Part shown: positions 1-7,953 of the stretch, one piece after another
Position numbering within the stretch: the first letter of the stretch is position 1
Layout: every line of letters begins with the position of its first letter
NCBI GenBank assembly: GCA_017983515.1
Contig: JAGOBF010000020.1
Location: 1 to 49,787 of the forward strand
Reading direction: 5' to 3'
Length of the DNA stretch: 49,787 nt
Source: Promineifilum sp.
GTDB taxonomy: Bacteria > Chloroflexota > Anaerolineae > Promineifilales > Promineifilaceae
The notes under the pieces: model-generated
What the model saw: the letters and a program-made list of their open reading frames with translations, nothing else
What the model was told of the DNA's origin: nothing
Database searches by the model: none
Translations under genes and position numbers: made by a program

Positions 1-1673
1 GCCAACCGGCCGGCCAGCAGAGCGTGCACGGATTGAGGCATGGCCCATTTGTCCGGCGCTTGGCCCAGCATCGCCAGGTACTCGACGACGAAATAGGGCA
101 GTCCCTCCGTCTCGCGGTACAGGCGGTCGGTAATTTCGGCCGCGCGTGGAAGGAGACTGTTTTGCATGGTGACCAGCGCCAGAACGTCAGACGGCCGCCA
201 GCGGGGCAGAGCGATGAGCCGTCCGGTTCCCACGCGTTGGGCCTCGGACATCAATCGGCGAGGGCGGGTGGCGTCTCCGGATGGGCCGGCTTTCTCGTCT
301 GCCCAGCTGAGGAGGAGCATGAAGGGCAGTTCGTTCAGCCGCCGCGCCAGGTAGGCCAACAAGTCGAGCGAAGCATCATCGGCCCAATGGATGTCGTCGA
401 GAAAGAGAATGCCGGGGACATTGCCGCTGAGTAGCCGGCAGAGGACTTCACTGATGCCGTTGAAGAATCGTGTCTGCGCCGCCGGCATGTTTGACTCGGG
501 CTGGGCCAGTTGAGCCATCTCCAGTTCGGGCACGAGCCGCGCGGCCTCGGCCAGCCAGTGGGCCGGGATGGTTGACAGACGGTCGTGGGCTGACGGATGA
601 TCCAGCAAGGCACGAAGGGCAGCGGTGATGGGCGCGTAGGCCAGGTTGGCCTCCCCCTCGTAGCAGGTGGCCGTGATGGTGACCGCGCCCGCGGCCCGAG
701 CACGTTTCAGGAACTCCTTGACCAGGTGCGTCTTGCCGATGCCCGTTTCGCCGGTGACGGCTGCGAGGCGGCCGGCCTGGGCAATGTCATTATAAACGGC
801 CAGCAGATCGACCCAGGCCGACTCGCGGCCGATGAGTGGCGAGCCTTCAACCGGCGAGCCGCCCGGTTTTGCTGGAGGCATGGCGGGGCGAGATGGCGGC
901 GATGTTGCCGCCGGCGCCTCGAGGCGGCCTTCCTGGATCGCTTCATAGAGGGCCGTCGTCTCCGGCAGCGGTTCGACGCCCAGCTCCTCATCCAGAATGT
1001 GGACAGCATCGCGATATTGGCGCAAGGCCGCATCGCGCGCCCCGTTCCAGGTGTAGAGTTGCATCAACCAGCGGTGAGCTTCCTCGCGCAGTGGATCGGC
1101 CGCCAGCCAGCTGCGGCCCAATTCAATGGCTTTGTCCAGTTCGCCGGCTTGCGTGTACGCCTGAACGAGCCAGGCGAGCGCTGTGGCGTATGTGCGGCGC
1201 AAGTGCTCGGTCATCGCCAGCTGCCAGTTGTCGAAGGCGACGGTATCGCGCAGAGAGAAGCCGCTTAGGAAGTGATCGCGATAGAGAGACACCGCCGTCG
1301 CCAACTTTGGCAGACAATCGGGGCAGGGCGAGACGCTATGGGCATGATGGTTGACCTCACCGACGGCCGCTTGGAAAGCGACGACGTCGCACCAGCATTC
1401 ATCCTCAATGATGCTCATGCCGTCGCGGGTGACATAGAGCGGCGCATCGCCGACGGCCGCCCGCAGCACGGAGAGCGTCCGACGCAACGCGGCGCGGGCG
1501 CGTTTATCGCTCATTTCAGGCCAGAGCAGAGCGGCCAGCGTATCGCGCGACTGAAATTCGCCATTGACGGCCAGATAGGCCAGCAGAGCGACCGCCTTGC
1601 GTGTGTCGGTTGCGATGGGTTGGCCGTCGCGCTCTGCGCGCGGAGAGCCGAGAAGGTAGAGCCGCAGTGTCAT
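1..1673 (-). CDS. SARP/BTAD transcriptional regulator with AAA ATPase domain (partial, runs off window)
   Basis: The reading frame is open from ATG at 1673 to the window edge, giving 557 codons with no stop. Residues 1-95 look like the OmpR/SARP winged helix (RKAVALLAYLAVNG, then LLWPEMSDKRARAALRRTL). Residues about 100-250 are a bacterial transcriptional activation (BTAD) domain (ADPLREEAHRWLMQLY, LGVEPLPETTALYEAI). About 280 onward is an AAA/STAND-type ATPase with Walker A GETGIGKT at 308-315 and a Walker B-like LFLDDIHWADD. The C-terminus is outside the window; TPR repeats or a helix-turn-helix are usual there. Such proteins are cytoplasmic transcription activators. The gene is divergent from the membrane-protein operon, and the 11-bp direct repeat in the shared upstream region fits SARP binding sites, so I infer it is the regulator of the sites at 1739, 5454, 5527 and 14496. 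Family is secure; target assignment is inference. Confidence 0.9.
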   Translation of the reverse strand, partial: MTLRLYLLGSPRAERDGQPIATDTRKAVALLAYLAVNGEFQSRDTLAALLWPEMSDKRARAALRRTLSVLRAAVGDAPLYVTRDGMSIIEDECWCDVVAFQAAVGEVNHHAHSVSPCPDCLPKLATAVSLYRDHFLSGFSLRDTVAFDNWQLAMTEHLRRTYATALAWLVQAYTQAGELDKAIELGRSWLAADPLREEAHRWLMQLYTWNGARDAALRQYRDAVHILDEELGVEPLPETTALYEAIQEGRLEAPAATSPPSRPAMPPAKPGGSPVEGSPLIGRESAWVDLLAVYNDIAQAGRLAAVTGETGIGKTHLVKEFLKRARAAGAVTITATCYEGEANLAYAPITAALRALLDHPSAHDRLSTIPAHWLAEAARLVPELEMAQLAQPESNMPAAQTRFFNGISEVLCRLLSGNVPGILFLDDIHWADDASLDLLAYLARRLNELPFMLLLSWADEKAGPSGDATRPRRLMSEAQRVGTGRLIALPRWRPSDVLALVTMQNSLLPRAAEITDRLYRETEGLPYFVVEYLAMLGQAPDKWAMPQSVHALLAGRL

Positions 1674-1726
1674 AGATCGCGATGATTATCATTGAATCGT
1701 CTCCAACAAACAAAAAACTGATATTC

Positions 1727-1771
1727 CGTAACGCTTTTCGTAACGATCAGCAGACGATCTCCTGCTATTCT
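1727..1771 (+). promoter_or_regulatory. SARP-type direct-repeat promoter, copy 1
   Basis: ACGATC occurs at 1743-1748 and again at 1754-1759, an 11-nt period, preceded by CGTA. A -10-like TATTCT lies at 1766-1771, exactly 6 nt after the second repeat. An extra CGTAACG precedes it at 1727-1733. It drives the small membrane protein/sensor operon and sits between that operon and the divergent SARP regulator. No TTGACA is present at -35; the second repeat ends close to where a -35 would be, as expected for an activator-dependent promoter. On the minus strand a single GAGACGATT at 1694-1702 might serve the regulator itself, but that is weak. Confidence 0.7.
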
Positions 1772-1802
1772 GGACATTGACATGTGAATAGGAGACGCAA
1801 AT

Positions 1803-2276
1803 ATGGGTAACCAGACCGGTATTGTGGCACAGCAAAGGAAGACAGTGGGCGATTTGGCCGTCGATGGATTGCTAATGGGGATGGCGGCCAGCTTGGCTAT
1901 GGGTGGGGCACTATTATTGCTGGAGCTGCTGGATAGAGTTGGGCCGGTTGAGTTGCTGGGCCGATTCGACCCGGCCAACGGTGGCTCGGCCGTCGCCGGC
2001 GGATTGATGTTCCTGGCAGTTGCCGGTCTCTACGGTGTGGTATATGCTGTCGTCTATCGTCTGTCACCTGGTTCAGGGATGATTTGGACACGCTTCGGTT
2101 GGCTGATCGGTGCAGCCTATGGCCTGTGCTTGTGGTTGTTGGCGCAATATGTCTTTTTACCGGGCCTTCATTCCGCGCTTGAAACCATTCCATCGTCTCA
2201 CTTCGCCGCCGCGCACCTGGTTTATGGCCTCACATTGGGTTATTTATGGGGTCGCTCTCTATCAGCCGCCCGATGA
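1803..2276 (+). CDS. Small four-helix membrane protein of unknown function
   Basis: 157 residues, preceded by a good ribosome binding site (AGGAGA, 8 nt upstream). About four hydrophobic segments are visible, near residues 20-45, 60-85, 98-118 and 135-152, with few charged residues, so it should be an integral membrane protein. I do not recognise the family. It is the first gene after the direct-repeat promoter copy 1, and its stop overlaps the start of the sensor gene in an ATGA arrangement, so the two are probably translationally coupled. A role as a membrane partner of the sensor is inference from context. Confidence 0.75.
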   Translation: MGNQTGIVAQQRKTVGDLAVDGLLMGMAASLAMGGALLLLELLDRVGPVELLGRFDPANGGSAVAGGLMFLAVAGLYGVVYAVVYRLSPGSGMIWTRFGWLIGAAYGLCLWLLAQYVFLPGLHSALETIPSSHFAAAHLVYGLTLGYLWGRSLSAAR

Positions 2277-3763
2277 ATGTAGGGGACAAGGTACTTTTGA
2301 ACACCACGACTGACCATGATTCTATCGGTCCGAACCGGCGTCTGAACCGTCTTGGTCGGGGGCCGCGATTGACTTTGCTGTTTGCCGTTCTGCTCATGGC
2401 AACCAGCGCGGCACAAGTGATTTATCGCTACACGCTGCCGACCGACGGCTGGTATGCCGAGGAAGACCTGGATAGCGCTTACTGGGAATACTATGTCAAT
2501 ATCGTCGGGGCTGATTCGGGCCTCCAGTCGGGCGATCATTTGATCGGTCTGATGGGCCAACCGCTTGATGCCGTAACTGGTCATGAAATGAGGCCATACT
2601 GGGTTGTGGGTAATACGGTCAATTACGATATTGCGCGCGGCGACCAACAGCTGCACGTCGCAGTTCCCCTCGTTCATTGGACGCCGCGTCTCATTACTCA
2701 ATTATTTAAGATCAATCCTTCGGCGCAAATATTCACGCTGGGCGTCGCCGTCCTGGTTGCGGTGGGCTTCCTGGCTTTTTTCAAGCACCCGGACGATCCC
2801 GCAGCGCGCGCACTGCTCGTCTTTGTATCCGCGTTCGGTGCGAGTGGGATTAGCGGCCTGGTGCCGGATGGTCTTTATACCGCTTTCTTTCCGGTCGCGT
2901 CGGCAATGACCAGTTTTTTTAGCTATATCATTTTTGGAGCATTGATATTCCCCGCGCTTTTGGCGTTCACGTGGGTGTTTCCCCACCCCAAACCAATCGT
3001 CGGCCAATATCCGTGGCTGGCCTACGCTCCTTTCCTGCTGGGCGCATTAGTTTTGGGCGCCCTATTGCTGGACCCCGCCGCCTGGCAGGTTGGATGGATC
3101 GGCAGCCTGGCAATGTTGGTGGCTTCGATCATCAGTCTGCTCCACAGCACCGTGACCATGCGCGATGCCGTCAGTCGGGCGCAGCTGTTGTGGGCCGTCG
3201 GTGGCCTCATTCTGGGGTTGGGGTTGTTTGCCCTCAATTTTCCGGCCGCCTTTGAGTGGGTATCGCCCGTCTGGACCTATCGGCTGGCTGTCATGGCCAA
3301 TCTGGGAATTCCGGTCATTGGCCTCGGGCTGGCGATGGCCGTCCTGCGCTATCGTCTGTTCGACATCGACGTTATCATTCGCCGCACGACGTCCTATGCG
3401 TTGCTCACGGCGCTGCTCGGCCTGGTTTACTTCGGAAGTGTCGTCGTGTTCCAGCGCTTGTTGGCGCCGCTGACCGGCGAATCTACGGCGGCCGTCGTCC
3501 TTTCCACCTTACTCATCGCTGCACTGTTCTTGCCCTTGCGCCGTCGCCTTCAGGACATCATCGACCGGCGCTTTTTCCGCCGCAAGTATGATGCCCAGAA
3601 GACGCTGGAAGCGTTCGCCGCGACTGTGCGCGACGAGACCGACCTGGACGCGCTGATGGCCGAACTGGTGCGGGTGATTCAGGACACGATGGAGCCGGAA
3701 CACGTTACGCTATGGCTGCGCGAACCAATCGCCGATAAGCAGCGGCACTGGTGGGCCTCCTAG
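2273..3763 (+). CDS. PDZ-like multi-pass membrane sensor ending in half a GAF domain
   Basis: About 496 residues from the ATG that overlaps the previous stop; an in-frame ATG at 2246 is also possible. Order: short cytoplasmic tail, one TM helix, an extracytoplasmic PDZ-like stretch (LPTDGWY; GLQSGDHLIGLMGQPLDAV), about eight TM helices, then the segment LRYRLFDIDVIIRRTTSYA typical of membrane sensors attached to kinases or SpoIIE phosphatases. The chain ends soon after VTLWLRE, which looks like the first strand of a GAF domain, so the output module is missing. The rest of such a GAF domain appears at the N-terminus of the phosphatase at 5569. A paralogue at 12931-14477 stops at the same point. 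Signal sensed is unknown. Confidence 0.85.
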   Translation: MNVGDKVLLNTTTDHDSIGPNRRLNRLGRGPRLTLLFAVLLMATSAAQVIYRYTLPTDGWYAEEDLDSAYWEYYVNIVGADSGLQSGDHLIGLMGQPLDAVTGHEMRPYWVVGNTVNYDIARGDQQLHVAVPLVHWTPRLITQLFKINPSAQIFTLGVAVLVAVGFLAFFKHPDDPAARALLVFVSAFGASGISGLVPDGLYTAFFPVASAMTSFFSYIIFGALIFPALLAFTWVFPHPKPIVGQYPWLAYAPFLLGALVLGALLLDPAAWQVGWIGSLAMLVASIISLLHSTVTMRDAVSRAQLLWAVGGLILGLGLFALNFPAAFEWVSPVWTYRLAVMANLGIPVIGLGLAMAVLRYRLFDIDVIIRRTTSYALLTALLGLVYFGSVVVFQRLLAPLTGESTAAVVLSTLLIAALFLPLRRRLQDIIDRRFFRRKYDAQKTLEAFAATVRDETDLDALMAELVRVIQDTMEPEHVTLWLREPIADKQRHWWAS

Positions 3764-3954
3764 CCGCTAGCCATCGTACCAGAGAAGCGGCCGCAGCGGC
3801 CGAGCCGGCAGCCGGCCTGCCCACACTTCAATAAGCACAGGGTCGGCCGACTTTTTTGTCATATAGTTTGTCTCGTAGTATTTTAGACTCGTTGCCCAAT
3901 CCCCCGCGCGCAGCCGACCCTCTGTCGTTGCGCGGTATGGCTGAGGTTTAAAGT

Positions 3955-5430
3955 ATGTTCGACGTTATCGTGATCGGCGGCGGCCCGGCCGGCGTGATGG
4001 CCGCCTTGCGCGCGCGGGAGTTAGGCGCGTCGGTGGCCCTCATCGAAAGCAATCGGCTGGGCGGAACCTGTACCAACGACGGTTGTGTGCCGACGCGCGT
4101 GCTGGCCCACGCCGCCCGGCTCATGCGCGAAACGGCCCAGCACGAACGCTACGGCCTGCTGGGTGAGCGCCCGCAGCTGGATTTCGGCCGGCTCATTGGC
4201 CGCACGCAGGAAGTGGTCTACGCCATTCACGAGAAAAAGCAACTGCACAAACATCTGGAAAGCTCCGGCGTGACGGTTCATGAGGGCGTCGGTCCGGCGC
4301 GTTTTGTCGATCCGCACACCATCCAACTGGGCGATACAGAGGCGCATCTGGCGGCCAGGCGGTTCATCATTTGCGTGGGCGGCCACGCGCGGCGGCTACC
4401 TTTTCCCGGCGCGGACCATACCCTTTCCTCCAGCGACGTCTGGGACCTGCGCGAATTGCCGCCCCGGCTGATCATCGTGGGTGCGGCGGCCACCGGCTGC
4501 CAGTTGGCATCGGTTATGCATGCGTTTGGCTCCGACGTGACGCTCCTCGAGGTCGCACCGCACATCCTGCCCAGCGAGGACGAGGCCGTGACCCACGCCT
4601 TGCAATCGGGATTCACCGAGCGTGGGATACAGGTTGTAGCCGGTATTTCGGGCGTCGAACGCGTCGAGAAGATCGAGGATGAGCTACGCCTCGTCTATAA
4701 GAAGGACGACGCCGAACATGCGCTTGAGGCCGACGCGATCATCGTGGCCGTTGGCTGGCCGGGCAACGCCGACGCGCTCGATCCGGACGCGGCCGGCGTG
4801 AAAACGGAACGGAGCTATATCGTGGCCGATGATTGCCTGCGCACGACTGCGCCCCATATCTTTGTCGCCGGCGACATCGACGGCCGCATGATGCTGGTGC
4901 AGAGCGCCGGCTACGAGGCCCGCGTCGCCGCCGAGAACGCCGTCAACAGCCTGGAAGCCGATGGAGAGATGCGTACCTATCAGCCGCAGATCGTCCCCCA
5001 CGGCGGCTTCACCGAGCCGGAGTATGGCAGCGTCGGTTTGACGGAAAAAAAGGCGCGTGATGAAGGCCATGACATCGTGATCGGTCTGGCCTCGATGGTC
5101 AATCTCGACCGGGCCGTCATCGATGGTTACACCACCGGATTTTGCAAACTCATCGTCGATCGCGACACGCGCCGCGTATTAGGCGCTCACGTCGTGGGTG
5201 AGCAAGCGGTGGAGATCGTTCACCTGGTGGCTGCCAACATGGCGACCGAGGCTACCGTCGAAGACCTGGCCTCGCTGGAACTTTCCTATCCGACGTATAT
5301 TTCAATAGTCGGTCTGGCCGCTCGGCGCGCTGTTTACTACCTGGGGCTGATGAAACTATCGCCTGAATGGGTGGAGATGGGGCCGCATTATGCTGCTGAA
5401 TGGGAGCGGCGGGATACCAATGCCGCCTGA
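3955..5430 (+). CDS. FAD-dependent pyridine nucleotide-disulfide oxidoreductase (MerA/Lpd-like)
   Basis: 491 residues. The N-terminal FAD-binding GGGPAG is at 8-13, and the redox-active pair is Cys39-Cys44 in GGTCTNDGCVPTR. A second Rossmann motif (VGAAATGCQLA) and the FAD-contacting HIFVAGDID follow, then a C-terminal dimerisation domain (GAHVVGEQAVEIVHL). This matches class I flavoprotein disulfide reductases. Two departures from lipoamide dehydrogenase are visible: the Lys after the second Cys is Arg48, and the C-terminal HAHPT motif reads SYPTY, so the catalytic His is replaced by Tyr, as in mercuric reductase. The vicinal C-terminal Cys pair of MerA is absent, so mercury reduction is not supported. 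It lies between the sensor and the phosphatase; substrate unknown. Confidence 0.88.
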   Translation: MFDVIVIGGGPAGVMAALRARELGASVALIESNRLGGTCTNDGCVPTRVLAHAARLMRETAQHERYGLLGERPQLDFGRLIGRTQEVVYAIHEKKQLHKHLESSGVTVHEGVGPARFVDPHTIQLGDTEAHLAARRFIICVGGHARRLPFPGADHTLSSSDVWDLRELPPRLIIVGAAATGCQLASVMHAFGSDVTLLEVAPHILPSEDEAVTHALQSGFTERGIQVVAGISGVERVEKIEDELRLVYKKDDAEHALEADAIIVAVGWPGNADALDPDAAGVKTERSYIVADDCLRTTAPHIFVAGDIDGRMMLVQSAGYEARVAAENAVNSLEADGEMRTYQPQIVPHGGFTEPEYGSVGLTEKKARDEGHDIVIGLASMVNLDRAVIDGYTTGFCKLIVDRDTRRVLGAHVVGEQAVEIVHLVAANMATEATVEDLASLELSYPTYISIVGLAARRAVYYLGLMKLSPEWVEMGPHYAAEWERRDTNAA

Positions 5431-5453
5431 TCGTGGAGTGCAAACGGCCGTTT

Positions 5454-5485
5454 CGTAACGATCACGAGACGATTGACCGTATGAC
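5454..5485 (+). promoter_or_regulatory. SARP-type direct repeat, copy 2 (upstream tandem site)
   Basis: CGTA is followed by ACGATC at 5458-5463 and ACGATT at 5469-5474, again an 11-nt period. A weaker -10-like TATGAC starts 5 nt after the repeat. It lies just after the FAD reductase stop and about 70 nt upstream of copy 3, so it may be a second promoter or an auxiliary site for the phosphatase operon. Confidence 0.5.
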
Positions 5486-5526
5486 AGACTGTCGAAGGCG
5501 GAAATTCGGTGGCTGACAATTATTCT

Positions 5527-5559
5527 CGTAACGATCAGCAGACGATCGTCGGGTAAGAT
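5527..5559 (+). promoter_or_regulatory. SARP-type direct-repeat promoter, copy 3
   Basis: CGTA plus ACGATC at 5531-5536 and 5542-5547, identical in core to copy 1. The -10-like TAAGAT at 5554-5559 begins exactly 6 nt after the repeat. The phosphatase ATG is at 5569, only 9 nt after the -10, so the transcript would have almost no leader and no Shine-Dalgarno sequence. Confidence 0.7.
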
Positions 5560-5568
5560 GGGATCACT

Positions 5569-7170
5569 ATGACAACGACACGAGCTTCCTGGCGAAACCG
5601 CGACCGGACAACCGGGGACGTAGCCCCACCGCCCATCCCCGCGCCGGCCGTGGATGTCTTTGCGGCACAGCCGGTTGTCGTCCCACTGGACATTCCTCCG
5701 GCTGATCCGCTCATCGAATACTTGCAACGCAACGTCAGCGGCGTGGTCGACATCGAACGCCTGAATCTGGACAGCGAAGGGGTGCGTGCCCTGCGCCGGG
5801 CCGGGGTTCGTCTGGCTCTGCCGCTGGTAAGCCAGGGCGAGCTTGTCGGGCTGATCAACCTTGGAGAACGCCGCAGCGAGCAGGACTACTCCTCCGATGA
5901 CCGGCGCTTGCTGGGCAATCTGGCCACGCAGGCCGCCCCCGCCGTGCGCGTGGCCCAACTGGTGCGTCAGCAACAGTTGGAGGCATTGGAGCGACAGCGT
6001 ATCGAGCAGGAGCTGCGCGTGGCCCGGCTTATCCAGCAGACGCTTTTGCCCAAAGATGTGCCCCACATCGCCGGGTGGGAAGTGAATGCCTATTATCAAC
6101 CGGCGCGAGCGGTGGGCGGTGATTTCTATGATTTCATCCCCTATCCCGACGGCCGCCTGGGCTTTGTGATCGGCGACGTGACCGATAAAGGCGTCCCGGC
6201 GGCGCTGGTGATGGCGACGACGCGCAGCCTGTTGCGGTCGGCCGCCGAGCGCTTCGAATCGCCCAGCGCTATCCTGGAGCGAACGAACGAGTTACTGGTG
6301 GACGATATCCCCGCCAAGATGTTTGTGACCTGCCTTTACGGGTTGCTCAATCCGGATAATGGACACTTCGTCTATGCCAATGCCGGACACGATGTTCCCT
6401 ATCTGCGAACGGAGCATAGCGTGGTGGAGTTGCGCGCCCGTGGCATGCCCCTCGGCTTGCTGGCGGGCATGAAGTACGAAGAAAAAGAGGTCACTATACG
6501 GGCGGGCGAATGCCTTCTGCTCTACAGTGACGGACTGGTGGAAGCCCACAGCCCCACCCGCGACATGCTGGGCTTTCCGCGACTGCAAGCTCTGATGGCG
6601 ACACCGACGAATGAAAATCTGGTGCCTTTCTTGCTGGAACGGCTGAATGAATTTACCGGCCCCGACTGGGAGCAGGAGGATGACGTGACGATGGTGCTAT
6701 TGCGCCACAACCGCCAGGCCATGCCGCGCCCTGTGGAGCGCACGATCTTGGCGCGCTTCGACTTGGCCAGCGAACCGGGCAACGAGCGGTCGGCGATGGA
6801 GCGGATCGGCGAAATCGTCGCCCCCCTGGGGTTGCCCACCAGCAAGACGGAACGGCTCAAAACGGCCGTGGCCGAGGCGACGATGAACGCCATGGAGCAC
6901 GGCAATAAATATAGCGCGGACAAACCCGTCTCGATCGAGGTCGTGCACGACGAGCGAGACCTGATCGTGAGCATCACCGATCATGGGGGTGCCCGACTGG
7001 TTCCCGATGCCGAAGCGCCCGACCTGACGGCCAAGCTCGCCGGGCAACAATCGCCGCGCGGTTGGGGCCTTTTTCTAATCCGCAACATGGTCGATGATCT
7101 TCAGGTCGTCTCCGACAACAAGCATCATACCGTTAATCTGATTATCCATCTGAGTGGAGGTGAGCGATGA
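5569..7170 (+). CDS. SpoIIE/PP2C-type serine phosphatase fused to RsbW-like HATPase domain
   Basis: 533 residues. Residues about 60-135 look like the second half of a GAF domain (LALPLVSQGELVGLINLG, SSDDRRLLGNLATQAA). A coiled linker (QQQLEALERQRIEQELRVARLIQ) precedes the PP2C-like phosphatase domain, with metal-binding aspartates in GGDFYDF (D185, D188), IGDVTDKG, LYSDGLVEA and EDDVTMVLL. From about residue 390 there is an RsbW-type GHKL kinase domain with N-box AEATMNAMEHGNK and G-box SPRGWGLFLIRNMVDD. The family dephosphorylates STAS anti-anti-sigma factors while the kinase domain phosphorylates them, so both activities of a partner switch are on one chain. The two STAS genes follow directly, the first by an ATGA overlap. 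Expression probably depends on direct-repeat copies 2 and 3. Confidence 0.93.
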   Translation: MTTTRASWRNRDRTTGDVAPPPIPAPAVDVFAAQPVVVPLDIPPADPLIEYLQRNVSGVVDIERLNLDSEGVRALRRAGVRLALPLVSQGELVGLINLGERRSEQDYSSDDRRLLGNLATQAAPAVRVAQLVRQQQLEALERQRIEQELRVARLIQQTLLPKDVPHIAGWEVNAYYQPARAVGGDFYDFIPYPDGRLGFVIGDVTDKGVPAALVMATTRSLLRSAAERFESPSAILERTNELLVDDIPAKMFVTCLYGLLNPDNGHFVYANAGHDVPYLRTEHSVVELRARGMPLGLLAGMKYEEKEVTIRAGECLLLYSDGLVEAHSPTRDMLGFPRLQALMATPTNENLVPFLLERLNEFTGPDWEQEDDVTMVLLRHNRQAMPRPVERTILARFDLASEPGNERSAMERIGEIVAPLGLPTSKTERLKTAVAEATMNAMEHGNKYSADKPVSIEVVHDERDLIVSITDHGGARLVPDAEAPDLTAKLAGQQSPRGWGLFLIRNMVDDLQVVSDNKHHTVNLIIHLSGGER

Positions 7171-7532
7171 CGCCGTTAAACAATGTTTTTAAAGCCGAAG
7201 TTCGTCGCCGGGACGGGCTTTCAATCATCGATCTGCTCGGCGATATCGATGGCTTTGCCGATGCCACCCTGGACGCAGCCTATAGTGAGGCCGAGCAACC
7301 GGACACGGCGGCGACCATGCTTAACTTCAGTAGGGTGGGCTACATCAATTCGACCGGCATTGCCCTCATCGTCGGCTTGCTGGCCCGGGCGCGCAAGAGC
7401 CATCGCCGCCTGGTCACCTGTGGTTTGAGCGAGCATTATCAGGAGATCTTCAACATCACTCGCCTGTCCGATTTCATGGCCGTCTATCAGGATGAAGACA
7501 GCGCTTTGCAGGAGTTGGCATCCGCGGCGTGA
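7167..7532 (+). CDS. STAS-domain anti-sigma factor antagonist, first copy
   Basis: 121 residues covering a single STAS domain. The phosphorylatable site lies in YINSTGIALIVGLL (Ser62), preceded by a hydrophobic strand (TMLNFSRVGY) as in SpoIIAA/RsbV. The start overlaps the phosphatase stop (ATGA), so translation is coupled. It is expected to be phosphorylated by the HATPase domain of the upstream protein and dephosphorylated by its PP2C domain. No sigma factor or separate anti-sigma factor lies nearby, so the final target is unknown. Confidence 0.9.
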   Translation: MTPLNNVFKAEVRRRDGLSIIDLLGDIDGFADATLDAAYSEAEQPDTAATMLNFSRVGYINSTGIALIVGLLARARKSHRRLVTCGLSEHYQEIFNITRLSDFMAVYQDEDSALQELASAA

Positions 7533-7555
7533 TTTCCGCGCGGGAGGAACTATTT

Positions 7556-7915
7556 ATGACTCAACCTACCATTCATTTACGGGTGAGGCAGGAGCCGGGC
7601 GCGGCCGTCATCTACATCGAAGGTGAAGTAAACGCCTTTGCCGAAGAGGCATTGATGGAAGCTTATGCCCAAGCCGGTGGGGAAAAGACCCCGACGATCA
7701 TCCTGGATTTTAGCGGCCTCGACTATATGAACAGCACCGGCATCGGGTTGCTGGTGACGTTGCTCATTCGCGCCCAGCGCCAGCAGCAGCGACTGCTGGC
7801 CTGTGGTCTGAGCGAGCACTACAAACAAATTTTCGACCTGACCCGGCTCAATGAAGCCATCGGCATCTATGATACGGCGGCCGAGGCGCTGGCCGCCGTT
7901 TGGCCCGTGCGCTGA
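7556..7915 (+). CDS. STAS-domain anti-sigma factor antagonist, second copy
   Basis: 119 residues from ATG 7556, chosen because GGGAGG lies 8 nt upstream; an in-frame ATG at 7529 lacks a ribosome binding site. Single STAS domain with YMNSTGIGLLVTLL and candidate phospho-Ser60. It is clearly a paralogue of the preceding gene (both end with a CGLSEHY..IF(D/N)(L/I)TRL segment), so this is a tandem duplication. Two antagonists under one phosphatase/kinase could feed two outputs or tune the threshold of one; this is inference. Confidence 0.9.
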   Translation: MTQPTIHLRVRQEPGAAVIYIEGEVNAFAEEALMEAYAQAGGEKTPTIILDFSGLDYMNSTGIGLLVTLLIRAQRQQQRLLACGLSEHYKQIFDLTRLNEAIGIYDTAAEALAAVWPVR

Positions 7916-7953
7916 GCGACCGGCGCGAGGGCCGGCCGCGCCGACCTTGCCCT

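Noticed and set aside
3842..3857. GTCGGCCGAC followed by six T, terminator-like
   Set aside because: The palindrome has no loop, so a stable hairpin of the right size cannot form; possible only as a weak element.
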